A program made the translations under genes and the position numbers. A model generated the notes under the pieces. The model ran no database searches. It saw nothing but the letters and a program-made list of their open reading frames with translations, and was not told where the DNA came from. Shown here one piece after another: positions 37,699-46,655 of a DNA stretch of 64,000 nt (position 1 is the stretch's first letter; the number at the start of each line of letters is the position of its first letter). This stretch comes from Agarivorans sp. Alg241-V36 (GTDB taxonomy: Bacteria > Pseudomonadota > Gammaproteobacteria > Enterobacterales > Celerinatantimonadaceae). Where the stretch lies: contig NZ_UNRE01000001.1 of assembly GCF_900537085.1 (NCBI RefSeq), forward strand, positions 82,974-146,973, written 5' to 3'.

Positions 37699-38343
37699 CT
37701 AAGCGATACCGTATTGCTCGCGGTAAGCGCTCACTGCGGCTAAAGCAGTTTGATTATCACCTTGCTCTTCTAAGTAAGTGATTAAATCAGCCAACTTAAC
37801 AATAGAGATAACCGTAGCACTGTAATCGCGCTCAACTTCCTGAATCGCCGACAACTCACCTTTGCCTTTTTCTTGGCGATCTAAGGCAATAAGCACACCG
37901 GCTAATTCCGCGTTATGGGCATTAATAATGTCCATTGACTCACGAATCGCTGTACCGGCAGTAATTACGTCGTCCACCAACATTACTTTGCCAGCTAACT
38001 CAGAACCTACCAAGCTGCCACCTTCACCGTGAGTTTTCGCTTCTTTACGGTTAAAGCAGTAAGGTACGTCTTTGCCGTGGTGCTCATCTAAAGCAACCAC
38101 AGTAGTGGTAGCAATAGGAATACCTTTGTAGGCCGGGCCAAATACCAAGTCATAATCAATATTTGAATCTTGCAAAGCCGCTGCGTAAAACTTACCTAAG
38201 CGATTTAAATCTCGGCCAGTGTTAAACAAGCCAGCATTAAAAAAGTATGGGCTAGTACGGCCAGACTTTAAGGTAAATTCGCCAAACTTTAATACGCCTT
38301 TGGCTAAAGCAAATTCAATAAACTCACGTTGATAAGCTTTCAT
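37699..38343 (-). CDS. pyrE: Orotate phosphoribosyltransferase
   Basis: A 214-residue type I phosphoribosyltransferase joining orotate and PRPP to OMP in pyrimidine synthesis. [16 protein letters not shown] is the orotate-binding segment, [15 protein letters not shown] the flexible loop and [18 protein letters not shown] the PRPP-binding motif. Length is as in E. coli (213). It is 13 bases downstream of rph, the classic rph-pyrE operon. Confidence 0.97.
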   Translation of the reverse strand: MKAYQREFIEFALAKGVLKFGEFTLKSGRTSPYFFNAGLFNTGRDLNRLGKFYAAALQDSNIDYDLVFGPAYKGIPIATTTVVALDEHHGKDVPYCFNRKEAKTHGEGGSLVGSELAGKVMLVDDVITAGTAIRESMDIINAHNAELAGVLIALDRQEKGKGELSAIQEVERDYSATVISIVKLADLITYLEEQGDNQTALAAVSAYREQYGIA

Positions 38344-38356
38344 CTTTCTCTCTCAA

Positions 38357-39073
38357 TTACTTAGCTAGGGCTTCGCGCTGGGCAGCGTTAATTTGGCTAA
38401 TACCCTCTTTAGCAAAGGCTAGCATTTCTAATAGTTCTTCGTGGCTAAACGGTGCGCCTTCTGCGGTGCCTTGTACTTCAATCATGTTGCCGTCTTCACA
38501 CATTACAACGTTCATGTCGGTTTCAGCTACGCTGTCTTCGGTGTACTCAAGGTCACAAACTACGTCACCGCCTACAACACCTACCGATACAGCAGCAATA
38601 AGCTGTTTAAGCGGGCTAACTTTTAATTTCTTCTGCTCTATCATCCACCAAATGGCGTCTTGCAGCGCAACACAAGCACCGGTAATAGCCGCAGTACGAG
38701 TACCGCCGTCTGCTTGAATCACATCACAATCCACTACAATGGTGTATTCGCCAAGAGCTTCTAAATCAACCGCAGCACGTAATGAGCGACCAATTAAACG
38801 TTGGATTTCTTGAGTACGACCACTTTGCTTACCACGAGCGGCTTCACGGCCCATACGGCTATGGGTAGAACGCGGCAACATACCATATTCAGCAGTAATC
38901 CAGCCTTGGCCTTTACCTTTTAAGAAGCGTGGTACACCATCGTCTACCGAGGCATTACATAGCACTTTAGTATCGCCAAACTCGACCAAAACAGAACCCT
39001 CGGCGTGCGCCGTGTAGTTTCGAGTAATAGTAATTGGACGCATTTGTTCAACAGCTCTTCCGTTCGGACGCAT
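38357..39073 (-). CDS. rph: Ribonuclease PH
   Basis: A 238-residue phosphorolytic 3'-5' exoribonuclease that trims tRNA precursors. [20 protein letters not shown] is the family N-terminus, [20 protein letters not shown] and [20 protein letters not shown] follow, and [19 protein letters not shown] holds the catalytic acidic residues. The full length, unlike the frameshifted K-12 allele, agrees with an active enzyme. Confidence 0.97.
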   Translation of the reverse strand: MRPNGRAVEQMRPITITRNYTAHAEGSVLVEFGDTKVLCNASVDDGVPRFLKGKGQGWITAEYGMLPRSTHSRMGREAARGKQSGRTQEIQRLIGRSLRAAVDLEALGEYTIVVDCDVIQADGGTRTAAITGACVALQDAIWWMIEQKKLKVSPLKQLIAAVSVGVVGGDVVCDLEYTEDSVAETDMNVVMCEDGNMIEVQGTAEGAPFSHEELLEMLAFAKEGISQINAAQREALAK

Positions 39074-39105
39074 GGTAATAACCCTGTAATTTAAAATTCG
39101 CGGCT

Positions 39106-39111
39106 ATTATA
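39106..39111 (-). promoter_or_regulatory. Predicted -10 element of the rph-pyrE promoter
   Basis: Read leftward this is TATAAT within CCTATATAATAGCC, 33 bases upstream of the rph start. A -35 candidate (TGACCA or similar) lies near 39129-39134 but is a weak match. Confidence 0.5.
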
Positions 39112-39142
39112 TAGGCTTTTATCGCACTTGGTCACGCCTAGA

Positions 39143-39171
39143 CTGACTAAGCAAGCAATAGCCGCTATAAT
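39143..39171 (+). promoter_or_regulatory. Predicted sigma-70 promoter of yicC
   Basis: CTGACT at 39143-39148 and a perfect TATAAT at 39166-39171 are 17 bases apart, 28 bases before the yicC start. It is divergent from the rph promoter in the same 126-bp gap. Confidence 0.6.
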
Positions 39172-39199
39172 CGAGCAAATTTATTAAGGGCATTCAACT

Positions 39200-40060
39200 A
39201 TGATCCACAGCATGACAGGCTACGCACGCCACCAAATTAAAGGCGATTGGGGCAGTGCAACATGGGAAATTCGCAGCGTAAACCAACGTTACCTAGAAAC
39301 CTACTGGCGCATGCCAGAACAGTTTCGCTCCCTAGAGCCAGTACTGCGTGACAAAATCCGCAAGGCCCTGCAACGCGGTAAAGTTGAATGTAACCTGCGT
39401 TTCGAAGCCGACCAAGCCAATCGCGGCGAACTGCAACTAAACCAAGCACTAGCCGAACAGCTAATTAAAAATGCTGAATGGGTACAACAGCAAGCAGGCG
39501 GGCAAATAAACCCAGCAGACATATTGCGCTGGCCAGGCGTAATGGAAACCCCAGAGCAAGACGCCGACGCCATTAGCAAAGAGTTATTAGCCGGCTGGCA
39601 AGAAGCCCTAACGGCATTTATCGAAAGCCGCGCCAGCGAAGGGGCCAATACAGCGGTAATGATTACCACCCGCCTCGATAAAACTACCGAGCAAGTTGCC
39701 TTTGTACGCGAGCAAATGCCAGCCGTTATGGAATGGCAACGCGAGCGTTTAAAAACCCGCCTAGCCGACGTAATTGACGAACTAGACCCACAGCGCATCG
39801 AACAAGAAATGATTATGGTAGCGCAAAAAATTGACGTAGCCGAAGAGCTAGATCGCCTCGACTCACACGTAACAGAGACCCGAAAAATCATCAAAAAAGG
39901 CGGCGCCTGTGGCCGACGCTTAGACTTTATGATGCAAGAGTTTAACCGCGAAGCAAATACCCTAGCGTCTAAATCAATTAACGCCGAGATAACCCAAGCC
40001 GCAGTAGAGCTTAAGGTGTTAATCGAGCAAATGCGCGAACAAATTCAGAATTTGGAATAA
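39200..40060 (+). CDS. yicC: YicC family endoribonuclease
   Basis: A 286-residue protein with the canonical YicC N-terminus MIHSMTGYARHQIKGDWGS and the C-terminal DUF1732 block RLDFMMQEFNREANTLASKS. YicC proteins are reported as endoribonucleases affecting small-RNA and mRNA turnover. Length is as in E. coli (287). It is six bases upstream of the MntA-like gene, which places a toxin-antitoxin pair in its transcription unit. Confidence 0.95.
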   Translation: MIHSMTGYARHQIKGDWGSATWEIRSVNQRYLETYWRMPEQFRSLEPVLRDKIRKALQRGKVECNLRFEADQANRGELQLNQALAEQLIKNAEWVQQQAGGQINPADILRWPGVMETPEQDADAISKELLAGWQEALTAFIESRASEGANTAVMITTRLDKTTEQVAFVREQMPAVMEWQRERLKTRLADVIDELDPQRIEQEMIMVAQKIDVAEELDRLDSHVTETRKIIKKGGACGRRLDFMMQEFNREANTLASKSINAEITQAAVELKVLIEQMREQIQNLE

Positions 40061-40066
40061 GCAGCC

Positions 40067-40459
40067 ATGGAGCCAAATTCAACAGAGCATCAAGCGCTAA
40101 GCAAGTTAGTATTAACCGCCTTACCGCAAACGCGTTTGTTATATCTATTTGGCTCCCAAGCTAACAATAGCGCTACGGCGCAAAGTGACATCGACCTCGC
40201 GCTATTGTTACCCCAAAAACTCGACCCTATTCAACGCTTTGATCTGCAAGAAGAACTTGCCATAAAACTTGGGTCAGATGTAGACCTTGTAGATTTACTC
40301 TCGGCCTCTACCGTATTGCAGCACCAGATCATTTATAAAGGGAAGCTACTCTGGGGAGAAGAAGCCGAGAAAACACGCTTCGAGATGCAAGTAATGGCAA
40401 TGTATCAAAAGCTTAATCAAGAGCGAGCAGACATCCTTAAGGCTTACCACAATGAATGA
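40067..40459 (+). CDS. mntA: MntA-like antitoxin, nucleotidyltransferase (MNT) domain
   Basis: A 130-residue minimal nucleotidyltransferase. LYLFGSQANNSATAQSDIDL carries the exact GSx10DxD catalytic signature (Gly-Ser near residue 27, Asp pair at 39 and 41); a third Asp lies in SDVDLVDLL. In type VII systems MntA adds AMP to tyrosine of the HEPN toxin HepT and silences it. It overlaps the downstream hepT-like gene by eight bases, as expected of a coupled pair. Confidence 0.88.
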   Translation: MEPNSTEHQALSKLVLTALPQTRLLYLFGSQANNSATAQSDIDLALLLPQKLDPIQRFDLQEELAIKLGSDVDLVDLLSASTVLQHQIIYKGKLLWGEEAEKTRFEMQVMAMYQKLNQERADILKAYHNE

Positions 40460-40856
40460 CCCCATAATCAATAAGCTTGTTACCGTAGAACGTTGCTTGC
40501 AACGTATTGCAAAGGTATACCAAGAAGCGGGTAACAACTTTAAGCAAGACTACACGCGGCAAGACTCGGTAGTCTTAAACCTGCAACGCGCCTGCGAAGC
40601 ATGTATAGATTTAGCCAACATCATCAATAAGCAACAACAGACAGGCATTCCCCAAAATAGCCGAGACAGCTTTGCGCTATTAGCAAGAGCTGGTTTATTG
40701 CCGTTGCCGCTATCAGAAAGTTTGCAAAAAATGGTGGGGCTACGCAACATAGCCGTTCATGACTACCAAACGCTAAACCTCGACATAGTCATCCACGTAG
40801 TTGAACATCGCTTGGGAGATTTCAGCGACTTTTGTGAGCACATTAAGCAGCTTTAA
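40452..40856 (+). CDS. hepT: HepT-like HEPN ribonuclease toxin
   Basis: A 134-residue HEPN-domain protein. The C-terminal RNIAVHDY (near residues 107-114) is an exact RX4HXY motif: Arg and His form the ribonuclease site and the Tyr is the residue AMPylated by MntA in characterised systems. The helical DSVVLNLQRACEACIDLANI segment is the usual second helix. It follows the MntA-like gene with an eight-base overlap. Confidence 0.9.
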   Translation: MNDPIINKLVTVERCLQRIAKVYQEAGNNFKQDYTRQDSVVLNLQRACEACIDLANIINKQQQTGIPQNSRDSFALLARAGLLPLPLSESLQKMVGLRNIAVHDYQTLNLDIVIHVVEHRLGDFSDFCEHIKQL

Positions 40857-40878
40857 AAGCCATATGAGTTGGGAAATC

Positions 40879-40934
40879 AAAGCTTGCTAGGGCTTGCTGT
40901 TAAAATTAAATAAAAAGCTCTAGCATCAAGCTTT
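40879..40934. repeat. Imperfect inverted repeat downstream of hepT
   Basis: AAAGCTTGCTAGGGCT (40879-40894) and AGCTCTAGCATCAAGCTTT (40916-40934) pair with one mismatch and a three-base bulge across a 21-base AT-rich loop. It may act as the terminator of the yicC-mntA-hepT unit or be a remnant of an insertion. Confidence 0.45.
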
Positions 40935-41002
40935 CTATACACTATAAACACTAAGCACTAGCCCAATTGAAAGCGAAACAGGAAAGCATGAATAATTTCG
41001 TG

Positions 41003-41027
41003 GGGCCCTCACACTCAGGCCCTTTCT
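41003..41027 (+). terminator. Terminator-like hairpin
   Basis: GGGCC and GGCCC pair across a ten-base loop and are followed by TTTCTATT. It lies about 145 bases after hepT within a 325-bp gap (40857-41181) without a recognisable gene. Confidence 0.35.
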
Positions 41028-41133
41028 ATTAAGGTTCGTGTGCACAAAAATCTAACTGCCCCAATAAATAAAAAAATGCGCAAGTACTCTCTCGTTCAAC
41101 AAGCTCCAATAATGAGAGAGTTGTCATATGCTC

Positions 41134-41168
41134 TTGACTCGCTTCATGGTGTACTAACAATATATATA
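41134..41168 (+). promoter_or_regulatory. Candidate promoter of the zinc-ribbon gene
   Basis: TTGACT at 41134-41139 is followed 18-21 bases later by the AT-rich CAATATATATA, which could hold a -10 element. The start codon is only about 15-20 bases downstream of it. An inverted pair ACTCTCTC / GAGAGAGT lies just upstream (about 41083-41121). Confidence 0.35.
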
Positions 41169-41181
41169 AAGAAGTGATTCT

Positions 41182-42012
41182 ATGACCTTAATCCGAACAG
41201 ATGAATACCTTAGCTGCCCGCACTGTAAAAGAGTTTCTGTTTTAGCGAAGTGTTTCTGGACGTGCTTAGATTTTCATTTGGAAGAACACTGGTCCGATGG
41301 AGGCGTCACCAATGAAGCATTTCGTGACTATGCCTATCTTTGCTGTGAACACTGCAAATGCGTCTTTGAGCAAACAGATAACCTTAAGCTAACAGAGGAA
41401 GAAGCTCTACAATCGCAGGACTCCGTAATCCAAACGATTTGGGATGAAGCTTCTTTAACCGACGCTTTCAAAGCCCTCGAATCGCCAAAGTTATACATAG
41501 GAAATGAGCTCAGCTTTAGGCTATGGTTGTGGCGAGAAAGCAATACTGATTATCGCAATAAGCCTTACACTCAATTTAGTGCTCCGCGTATAGATAACAT
41601 GCGGGCACTACTGACAATGCTTGAGCACTCTGGCATCGAAAACGAAACGGAATTGCGCGCAGAACTGTATCGCCAACTTGGTCAATTTAAAGAGGCCTTA
41701 GCAACTTTGGCCAACTCAATCGACAATGTTTACACAAGAGCAATACGTAAGCTCTCTGAACAACAGTCTATAGAAATAGTTAAGGTGGATCCTCGAGAAG
41801 ACCACCCTGAGCCTAAGCCCAAATCCGAAGTCAAATTCGATAGACGTCCCGGAGTTTATATTGGAGACGATAACTCAACTGCAGTTGTCTACCCAGGCGG
41901 ATGCATTAAAACCATTCTGTTAGACGGCTCACGCAACATCAGATCAAAAAGTGGATGTGAGATGGATATTGACCACCGAGGAGAAGTATCACCGCTTACC
42001 ATACATGCATAG
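41182..42012 (+). CDS. Hypothetical zinc-ribbon protein in the defence-like island
   Basis: A 276-residue protein with no family I recognise. The N-terminus has paired cysteines, SCPHCK at residues 11-16 and CCEHCKC at 54-60, which probably bind one zinc as a split ribbon. The middle (residues ~145-185) is helical and TPR-like (LRAELYRQLGQFKEALATL). The C-terminal ~60 residues are beta-rich (GVYIGDDNSTAVVYPGG). No transmembrane segment or signal peptide is present. It faces the McrB-like operon across a 180-bp gap and may be cargo of the island. Confidence 0.55.
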   Translation: MTLIRTDEYLSCPHCKRVSVLAKCFWTCLDFHLEEHWSDGGVTNEAFRDYAYLCCEHCKCVFEQTDNLKLTEEEALQSQDSVIQTIWDEASLTDAFKALESPKLYIGNELSFRLWLWRESNTDYRNKPYTQFSAPRIDNMRALLTMLEHSGIENETELRAELYRQLGQFKEALATLANSIDNVYTRAIRKLSEQQSIEIVKVDPREDHPEPKPKSEVKFDRRPGVYIGDDNSTAVVYPGGCIKTILLDGSRNIRSKSGCEMDIDHRGEVSPLTIHA

Positions 42013-42192
42013 TGTGTCATTTTAATAACATTGCTGCTCAACTGAAGCGGAGAATGTCTAGCACCACCAAAGGGTAGACAAAACGCCTAGAGACATTGAG
42101 AAGGCTACAGCGAGCCCTGCATATTTATAGTTAAAAAATAACTTTAACGCCTCAGTACATGAAAGCTAAGTTGTAAGTAAAGCCAAGGAAAA

Positions 42193-44532
42193 TCACCATG
42201 CTTTATCAAATTCCGCATAAACTTGGCTGTTGCCAGATATTTCATCCCAATGCCCAATAGTAGGTAAAAGCTCTACTTTGGTGAGTTTAAAATAAAAGTG
42301 CTCTTCGTAAGGTTTAACTATTGAACGTGTAAGTAAAGTTGGCTCGCCGACAAACTCAAATAACCAGAACAGCTTATCGTCGCTACTCACCTTACCTGTC
42401 ATTTTATCGTCAATGCTATGCCTAGGAAGTAATTTAACACTGCTCACTCGATACAAATATCTCCCCATTTGGGTGGTATCTGCCAAGCTTTCTCTTACTG
42501 TTACAATCAGGTATCTAATTTCACGTACAATATTACGGTGAATATTTTGTCGATTAGTCGCCAACAGCTGAGTGTGATACCCCTTTAGCTTTCCATTTCT
42601 TGCGTCGTCTAAATAAGCAGTATCGCGATCAATCTCGTTTATCGGCGCCACCATCGTTAAGCCATTATAGCGAACACTGCTCCCCCCATAAGGAGCAATT
42701 CGCGTTGCATCCTCTACAAAATAGTAGTCATCACTTAAACTCGAACTCCTCGCTAAGCCTGCGCCCAGCTTTTGTTCAAGGTAGTTTTGCAACCACAAGC
42801 AATGGCTAACTTGCTCTGTATCAGTTGGCAATAATGAAAAAGCGCCAATACCTATTTGTTCGATGGCGTCTTGATAAGGGTTTGCACAATTAGCTTGGTC
42901 ACTAAAGCCAGGATACAAAGCAAACGCTCCCATAACTGGGCGACTTTTTATCGGTTTGTCATTATCCAATTGTTGCTGATGAATAATTGCATCACGGTAG
43001 CGGTGCATCTGATTGATTGCGTCTTCTGGTACTGCGTCTTGCCCATCAATTTGGTAGTTATCTATTCGATATTTAGCATCAAATAAGATAAAAAAAGATT
43101 CCTTATTTGCCAACGTAACCTGAAGCACAATGTCAGGGCGCTGTTTGGCAATCCAAGTACGATTTTCAGCGTCACTATGTGGTGAAAAAGTGGGTTCATG
43201 AGCCAGCTTAACAATCATACCGTCATCACGTTCGAAGACAAAAGCGGCAGCCATTCCATCTTTATTAAACTGTTTCTCAAACTGCACTTGTTTTAACTTA
43301 GTTAGTTCTCGTTTTTTCTCTTCAAAACCTAGACTTTTAATAACCTCCATCACCCTAACAAAACACCAAATTTCGTAGAGTTCTGCCACTGATTTAATCG
43401 AAATATCAGCATGGCCACCAGCCTGATTCAGATAATGCTTTAATTGCTGCCACACTTTGTAAACCTTCGCGTAACCAGTCCCTTGTTGTAGCACCTTAGA
43501 ATCACTATTCAGACCACTAAAATCGCCAACTTCTCGCCAAAGCTGTTGCTTTGCCATCTTACTGAATACTTTTTGCCACGTTTTGAGCTGATTTATAAAT
43601 GAATCTGAAACCTTTGTTTTTTCGTTAGCGGCAACCGCAGTGATCAAGCCTTTTAAGTTATCAGCAATACGATTAATCACCATTTTTATAAAACGGTTTT
43701 CAGGAGTATCTATATGGAGTTTTTTATAATTAACACTAATACGTGGGTTACTAATACTACTCGCAATGAGTTGCTGCGCTTTTTCAATTTGTCTTGGCTT
43801 TTGTGGCTTACTGATACGATCTAGCTTTTGCTGCTTAGTAAATGACTGTAAGCGGTTATGAGGAGAGTTAATGATCTGCTTAACGCCACGCTCTAGTTCG
43901 GTTACCAATCTTTCAAACTGAGCTAACCAAAACAGTTCAAACTTCTCAGGGCTTCGATTTGATTTAGTAACCTGCTGACTGGTTTTACTTATTAAACTGT
44001 AGCGCCATAGGGGGTAAACACTATCAATAGCTTGATTTATCAGAGCAAGGTCTTGCTCCATCACCATCTTAGTCGCAAAAATAGTAAAATTTATATTAGC
44101 CGAGCAAAGCTTGCCATCGATCAGGTATTCCACCGTAAAACCACAACGGCCTACATCATTACCAAAATTGAGCGCTGCTTGAAGCGCATTGCCTGTGCGG
44201 TTTAGGTGAAAAGCCCCTTCTATTAGCCGATGCTTATGATTAACAACCGCAGAGCTTTTCGTCACCTGCTCATTAAACTCAATTTCAAACCAATATTGGC
44301 GATTCTCAAAAAAGAAGGGCTTATCTAGCGGCGAGCCACCATCAAATGTGTCAACGTTGCTGGCAGCGCAAACGGCAATCGGCACGCCCGTGGGCTGGGC
44401 AACATTACGTTGCTCATAGGTGTGCGACAGCTTTTTTAGTGGGCTATCAATATCATCGCAACTTACATAAACAGTAAAATCTTGGTGCTCTAATTTTATA
44501 GTCGCGCGTTTACGGGGGCTAGTCACAGTCAT
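42193..44532 (-). CDS. DUF2357 PD-(D/E)XK nuclease (McrC-like subunit)
   Basis: A 779-residue protein of the DUF2357 class that accompanies McrB-type motors. The N-terminal ~330 residues are the DUF2357 region; the nuclease core reads RPDIVL (Asp467) and ILFDAKYRID (Asp485, Lys487), a complete PD-(D/E)XK metal site. An HRYRDAIIHQQ helix follows, as in McrC-type endonucleases. About 190 further residues form a C-terminal extension. It starts 15 bases after the McrB-like stop behind GTAGGAC, so the two form an operon. Expected role: cleavage of modified or foreign DNA when driven by the GTPase. Confidence 0.82.
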   Translation of the reverse strand: MTVTSPRKRATIKLEHQDFTVYVSCDDIDSPLKKLSHTYEQRNVAQPTGVPIAVCAASNVDTFDGGSPLDKPFFFENRQYWFEIEFNEQVTKSSAVVNHKHRLIEGAFHLNRTGNALQAALNFGNDVGRCGFTVEYLIDGKLCSANINFTIFATKMVMEQDLALINQAIDSVYPLWRYSLISKTSQQVTKSNRSPEKFELFWLAQFERLVTELERGVKQIINSPHNRLQSFTKQQKLDRISKPQKPRQIEKAQQLIASSISNPRISVNYKKLHIDTPENRFIKMVINRIADNLKGLITAVAANEKTKVSDSFINQLKTWQKVFSKMAKQQLWREVGDFSGLNSDSKVLQQGTGYAKVYKVWQQLKHYLNQAGGHADISIKSVAELYEIWCFVRVMEVIKSLGFEEKKRELTKLKQVQFEKQFNKDGMAAAFVFERDDGMIVKLAHEPTFSPHSDAENRTWIAKQRPDIVLQVTLANKESFFILFDAKYRIDNYQIDGQDAVPEDAINQMHRYRDAIIHQQQLDNDKPIKSRPVMGAFALYPGFSDQANCANPYQDAIEQIGIGAFSLLPTDTEQVSHCLWLQNYLEQKLGAGLARSSSLSDDYYFVEDATRIAPYGGSSVRYNGLTMVAPINEIDRDTAYLDDARNGKLKGYHTQLLATNRQNIHRNIVREIRYLIVTVRESLADTTQMGRYLYRVSSVKLLPRHSIDDKMTGKVSSDDKLFWLFEFVGEPTLLTRSIVKPYEEHFYFKLTKVELLPTIGHWDEISGNSQVYAEFDKAW

Positions 44533-44547
44533 TGTCCTACTGCACCC

Positions 44548-46374
44548 TTATGGCCAGAATGATGTAAAGCCACTATCTAGCTTAGCCTGCATGCTCTGTA
44601 ATTTGGCTTTAGAGCGACATGGCACCTTAAGCGCTTTATCATCGCTGTTTATATTTTCACGCAATAAATCTAAGCGCTCGCTATCCCAAATACTGTGTAG
44701 TTCTTGGCTTAATACGGTTTCTAGCTGTTGCAGTAATTCTTCACCTTTAAGTGTAGTGAGCTTATCTTCATCACCTTCAATACGTGGCAGCACCTTACAC
44801 ATTAAAAAGTCATCAAAAACTGCGACTAAATGTTCATCTGTTTCGGGCGCAAAACTAATTACCGCCAAACACAGTTCGTTAAAAGCACGAAACGCCAATT
44901 CAAACGGCGAACCTTGCAACACTGCGTTAATGACTTTAAAAAACACAGTGGTTTTTTCAGCATTGGGATCTGCTGTAATCGGTGAAAACTGCTCAAGCTT
45001 AGCGTGGCTATAAATGGGAAAGCTGAGTTTTTTGGGCTCTGATTTAGCAACAAAAAATTCATCAATGTTATTTGGGAAAAATTCACCAAAATCAAAGCTC
45101 AAAGCGCGATCAATCACCTTACGCGAAAAGCCGTGGGTGGTTTCATCCATATTCACCGTACCCGCAACTAGCAGGTTAAACGGAATACCTAAACCATATT
45201 GGCAAATATGTGCCCATAGCTCGTCGTATTTCGCATCATCAAAGCCTAGCGCTTCGCGTAGTTTTTCTTTATCAGCGACTTCTTTAATGGTGGCGGGTTT
45301 TAATAAAGCATCACTGCTGTAGGTAAAGCTGTCATCTGTCCAACGCCATTCGCGGGTTTCAAGCACCGACAAGTAATCGGCAAAATACTGCTCAACGGGT
45401 GCAAGGTTCATTTCATCTAAGCACAGCCAGTAAGGCAACACCTGCTCAAGCGCATCACGTTCACCTGTTACTACTAAACGCTCTCCTAGATCTTCGCTAT
45501 CTTGAACTTCAACATTTAGCCCGCTATCTAAAATGGCGCGCCAAGCTTTGGCGATAAAATCCAACACATCAGTGGTGATGTATTCGGCAGCGCCATTTAA
45601 GCGCGAAATATACCCCAACAAATCACTCGGTTCATGCCAGTCGGGGCGTACCGCGGTTAAACAATAAGTTTCAACAAACTGCTTTGAGGTTTTCGCTTGT
45701 TCACGCACAAAACGGGTTTTACCTGTGCCTGAGATGCCTGCGAGAAGAAGGAAGGGCTTGGACAAAAGCTGTGCGTTACTTATTGCTGGCATTGAATTCT
45801 GATTAGTCTCTAAATTTACATCCGCATATATTTCTAATAATTCTATTAGGTCCGATGTAAGAGTATTTTCATCGGGCATATTTTCTAAAGGATAAAATTT
45901 TGCTCCAGCTGAAGCCCACTCATAGGATTGGCCTAATGTCGTATTAGATCGCAATTCAACTTTCTGATCCCAATCATCAAGTCGATTATCTAACTCCCTT
46001 ATGCTATTGCGCAACTCCTCCGCTTTCTGCCTTGCTAGAGCTGTTCCATATTGCCTCTTAAGCTCCGTAGTTCCAAAGCCCAAAGAGAGATAAACACCAC
46101 TGCCATCTGAACGGAACAAATAAACTGGATAAATACCGGACTGTGTTGACTCTGTTATGGACGGATTGAGGATCGACAACCAAGGCACGTCTGCCCAATT
46201 TCCTGCCCCAGCACTCGCTTTTATTAAATAGTCAGTTGGAGATGGCAGTTTGTTTTCTATTGCTTTAATTAAATCTTGCCTTAGTAAAGTAGCTATTGGA
46301 TGACCAGTAAACTGCTCTTTTTTAGCTTGTTTCCAGCCACCTGCTATTTCTGTTAAAAGTTGTCTTAAACTCAT
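44548..46374 (-). CDS. McrB-like AAA+ GTPase with MrcB N-terminal domain
   Basis: A 608-residue AAA+ protein. Residues ~10-190 form an MrcB/DUF3578-type DNA-recognition domain (GNWADVPWLSILNPSI, VYLSLGFGTTELK). The motor has Walker A GISGTGKTRF near residue 212, Walker B WLCLDEMNLAPVEQYF near 318 and VAGTVNMDETTHGFSRKVID near 405, which corresponds to the McrB MNTADRS signature with a variant Asn-Met-Asp-Glu. Such proteins use GTP in McrB, though the nucleotide is not proven here. The start follows AAAGGA. Confidence 0.85.
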   Translation of the reverse strand: MSLRQLLTEIAGGWKQAKKEQFTGHPIATLLRQDLIKAIENKLPSPTDYLIKASAGAGNWADVPWLSILNPSITESTQSGIYPVYLFRSDGSGVYLSLGFGTTELKRQYGTALARQKAEELRNSIRELDNRLDDWDQKVELRSNTTLGQSYEWASAGAKFYPLENMPDENTLTSDLIELLEIYADVNLETNQNSMPAISNAQLLSKPFLLLAGISGTGKTRFVREQAKTSKQFVETYCLTAVRPDWHEPSDLLGYISRLNGAAEYITTDVLDFIAKAWRAILDSGLNVEVQDSEDLGERLVVTGERDALEQVLPYWLCLDEMNLAPVEQYFADYLSVLETREWRWTDDSFTYSSDALLKPATIKEVADKEKLREALGFDDAKYDELWAHICQYGLGIPFNLLVAGTVNMDETTHGFSRKVIDRALSFDFGEFFPNNIDEFFVAKSEPKKLSFPIYSHAKLEQFSPITADPNAEKTTVFFKVINAVLQGSPFELAFRAFNELCLAVISFAPETDEHLVAVFDDFLMCKVLPRIEGDEDKLTTLKGEELLQQLETVLSQELHSIWDSERLDLLRENINSDDKALKVPCRSKAKLQSMQAKLDSGFTSFWP

Positions 46375-46418
46375 ACGTATCCTTTATACTAAGACCAAGA
46401 ATTTTTGGTATTCCAGTT

Positions 46419-46640
46419 CTATTTTTTTGCATTTACATATTCTGAAGTTACCAGCCTTACAATACCTAAACCATCCCATGTTTTCATTGTTCTCGACACA
46501 TTGCTGACCGCTCGTCCGGTAATCGGGTCGGGCGCTTGACCTTTAATGTCTATCACGCAGCGCGATTGTTTTGCGTTTTTCATTTCTTTACTTGCATAGC
46601 TTACTCGAGTCGTTTGCTCGCTAGATAATAACAGCAGCAT
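46419..46640 (-). pseudogene. Remnant of a small winged-helix (HVO_A0114/MarR-like) regulator
   Basis: A 73-codon open frame whose second half, ITGRAVSNVSRTMKTWDGLG followed by IVRLV, resembles the recognition helix and wing of small DNA-binding antitoxin-like regulators. The expected preceding helices are replaced by unrelated sequence (about residues 9-35), suggesting a rearranged or decayed gene. The match is from pattern memory and the frame could also be fortuitous. Confidence 0.35.
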
Positions 46641-46655
46641 AATGGAGGCTTGGAT

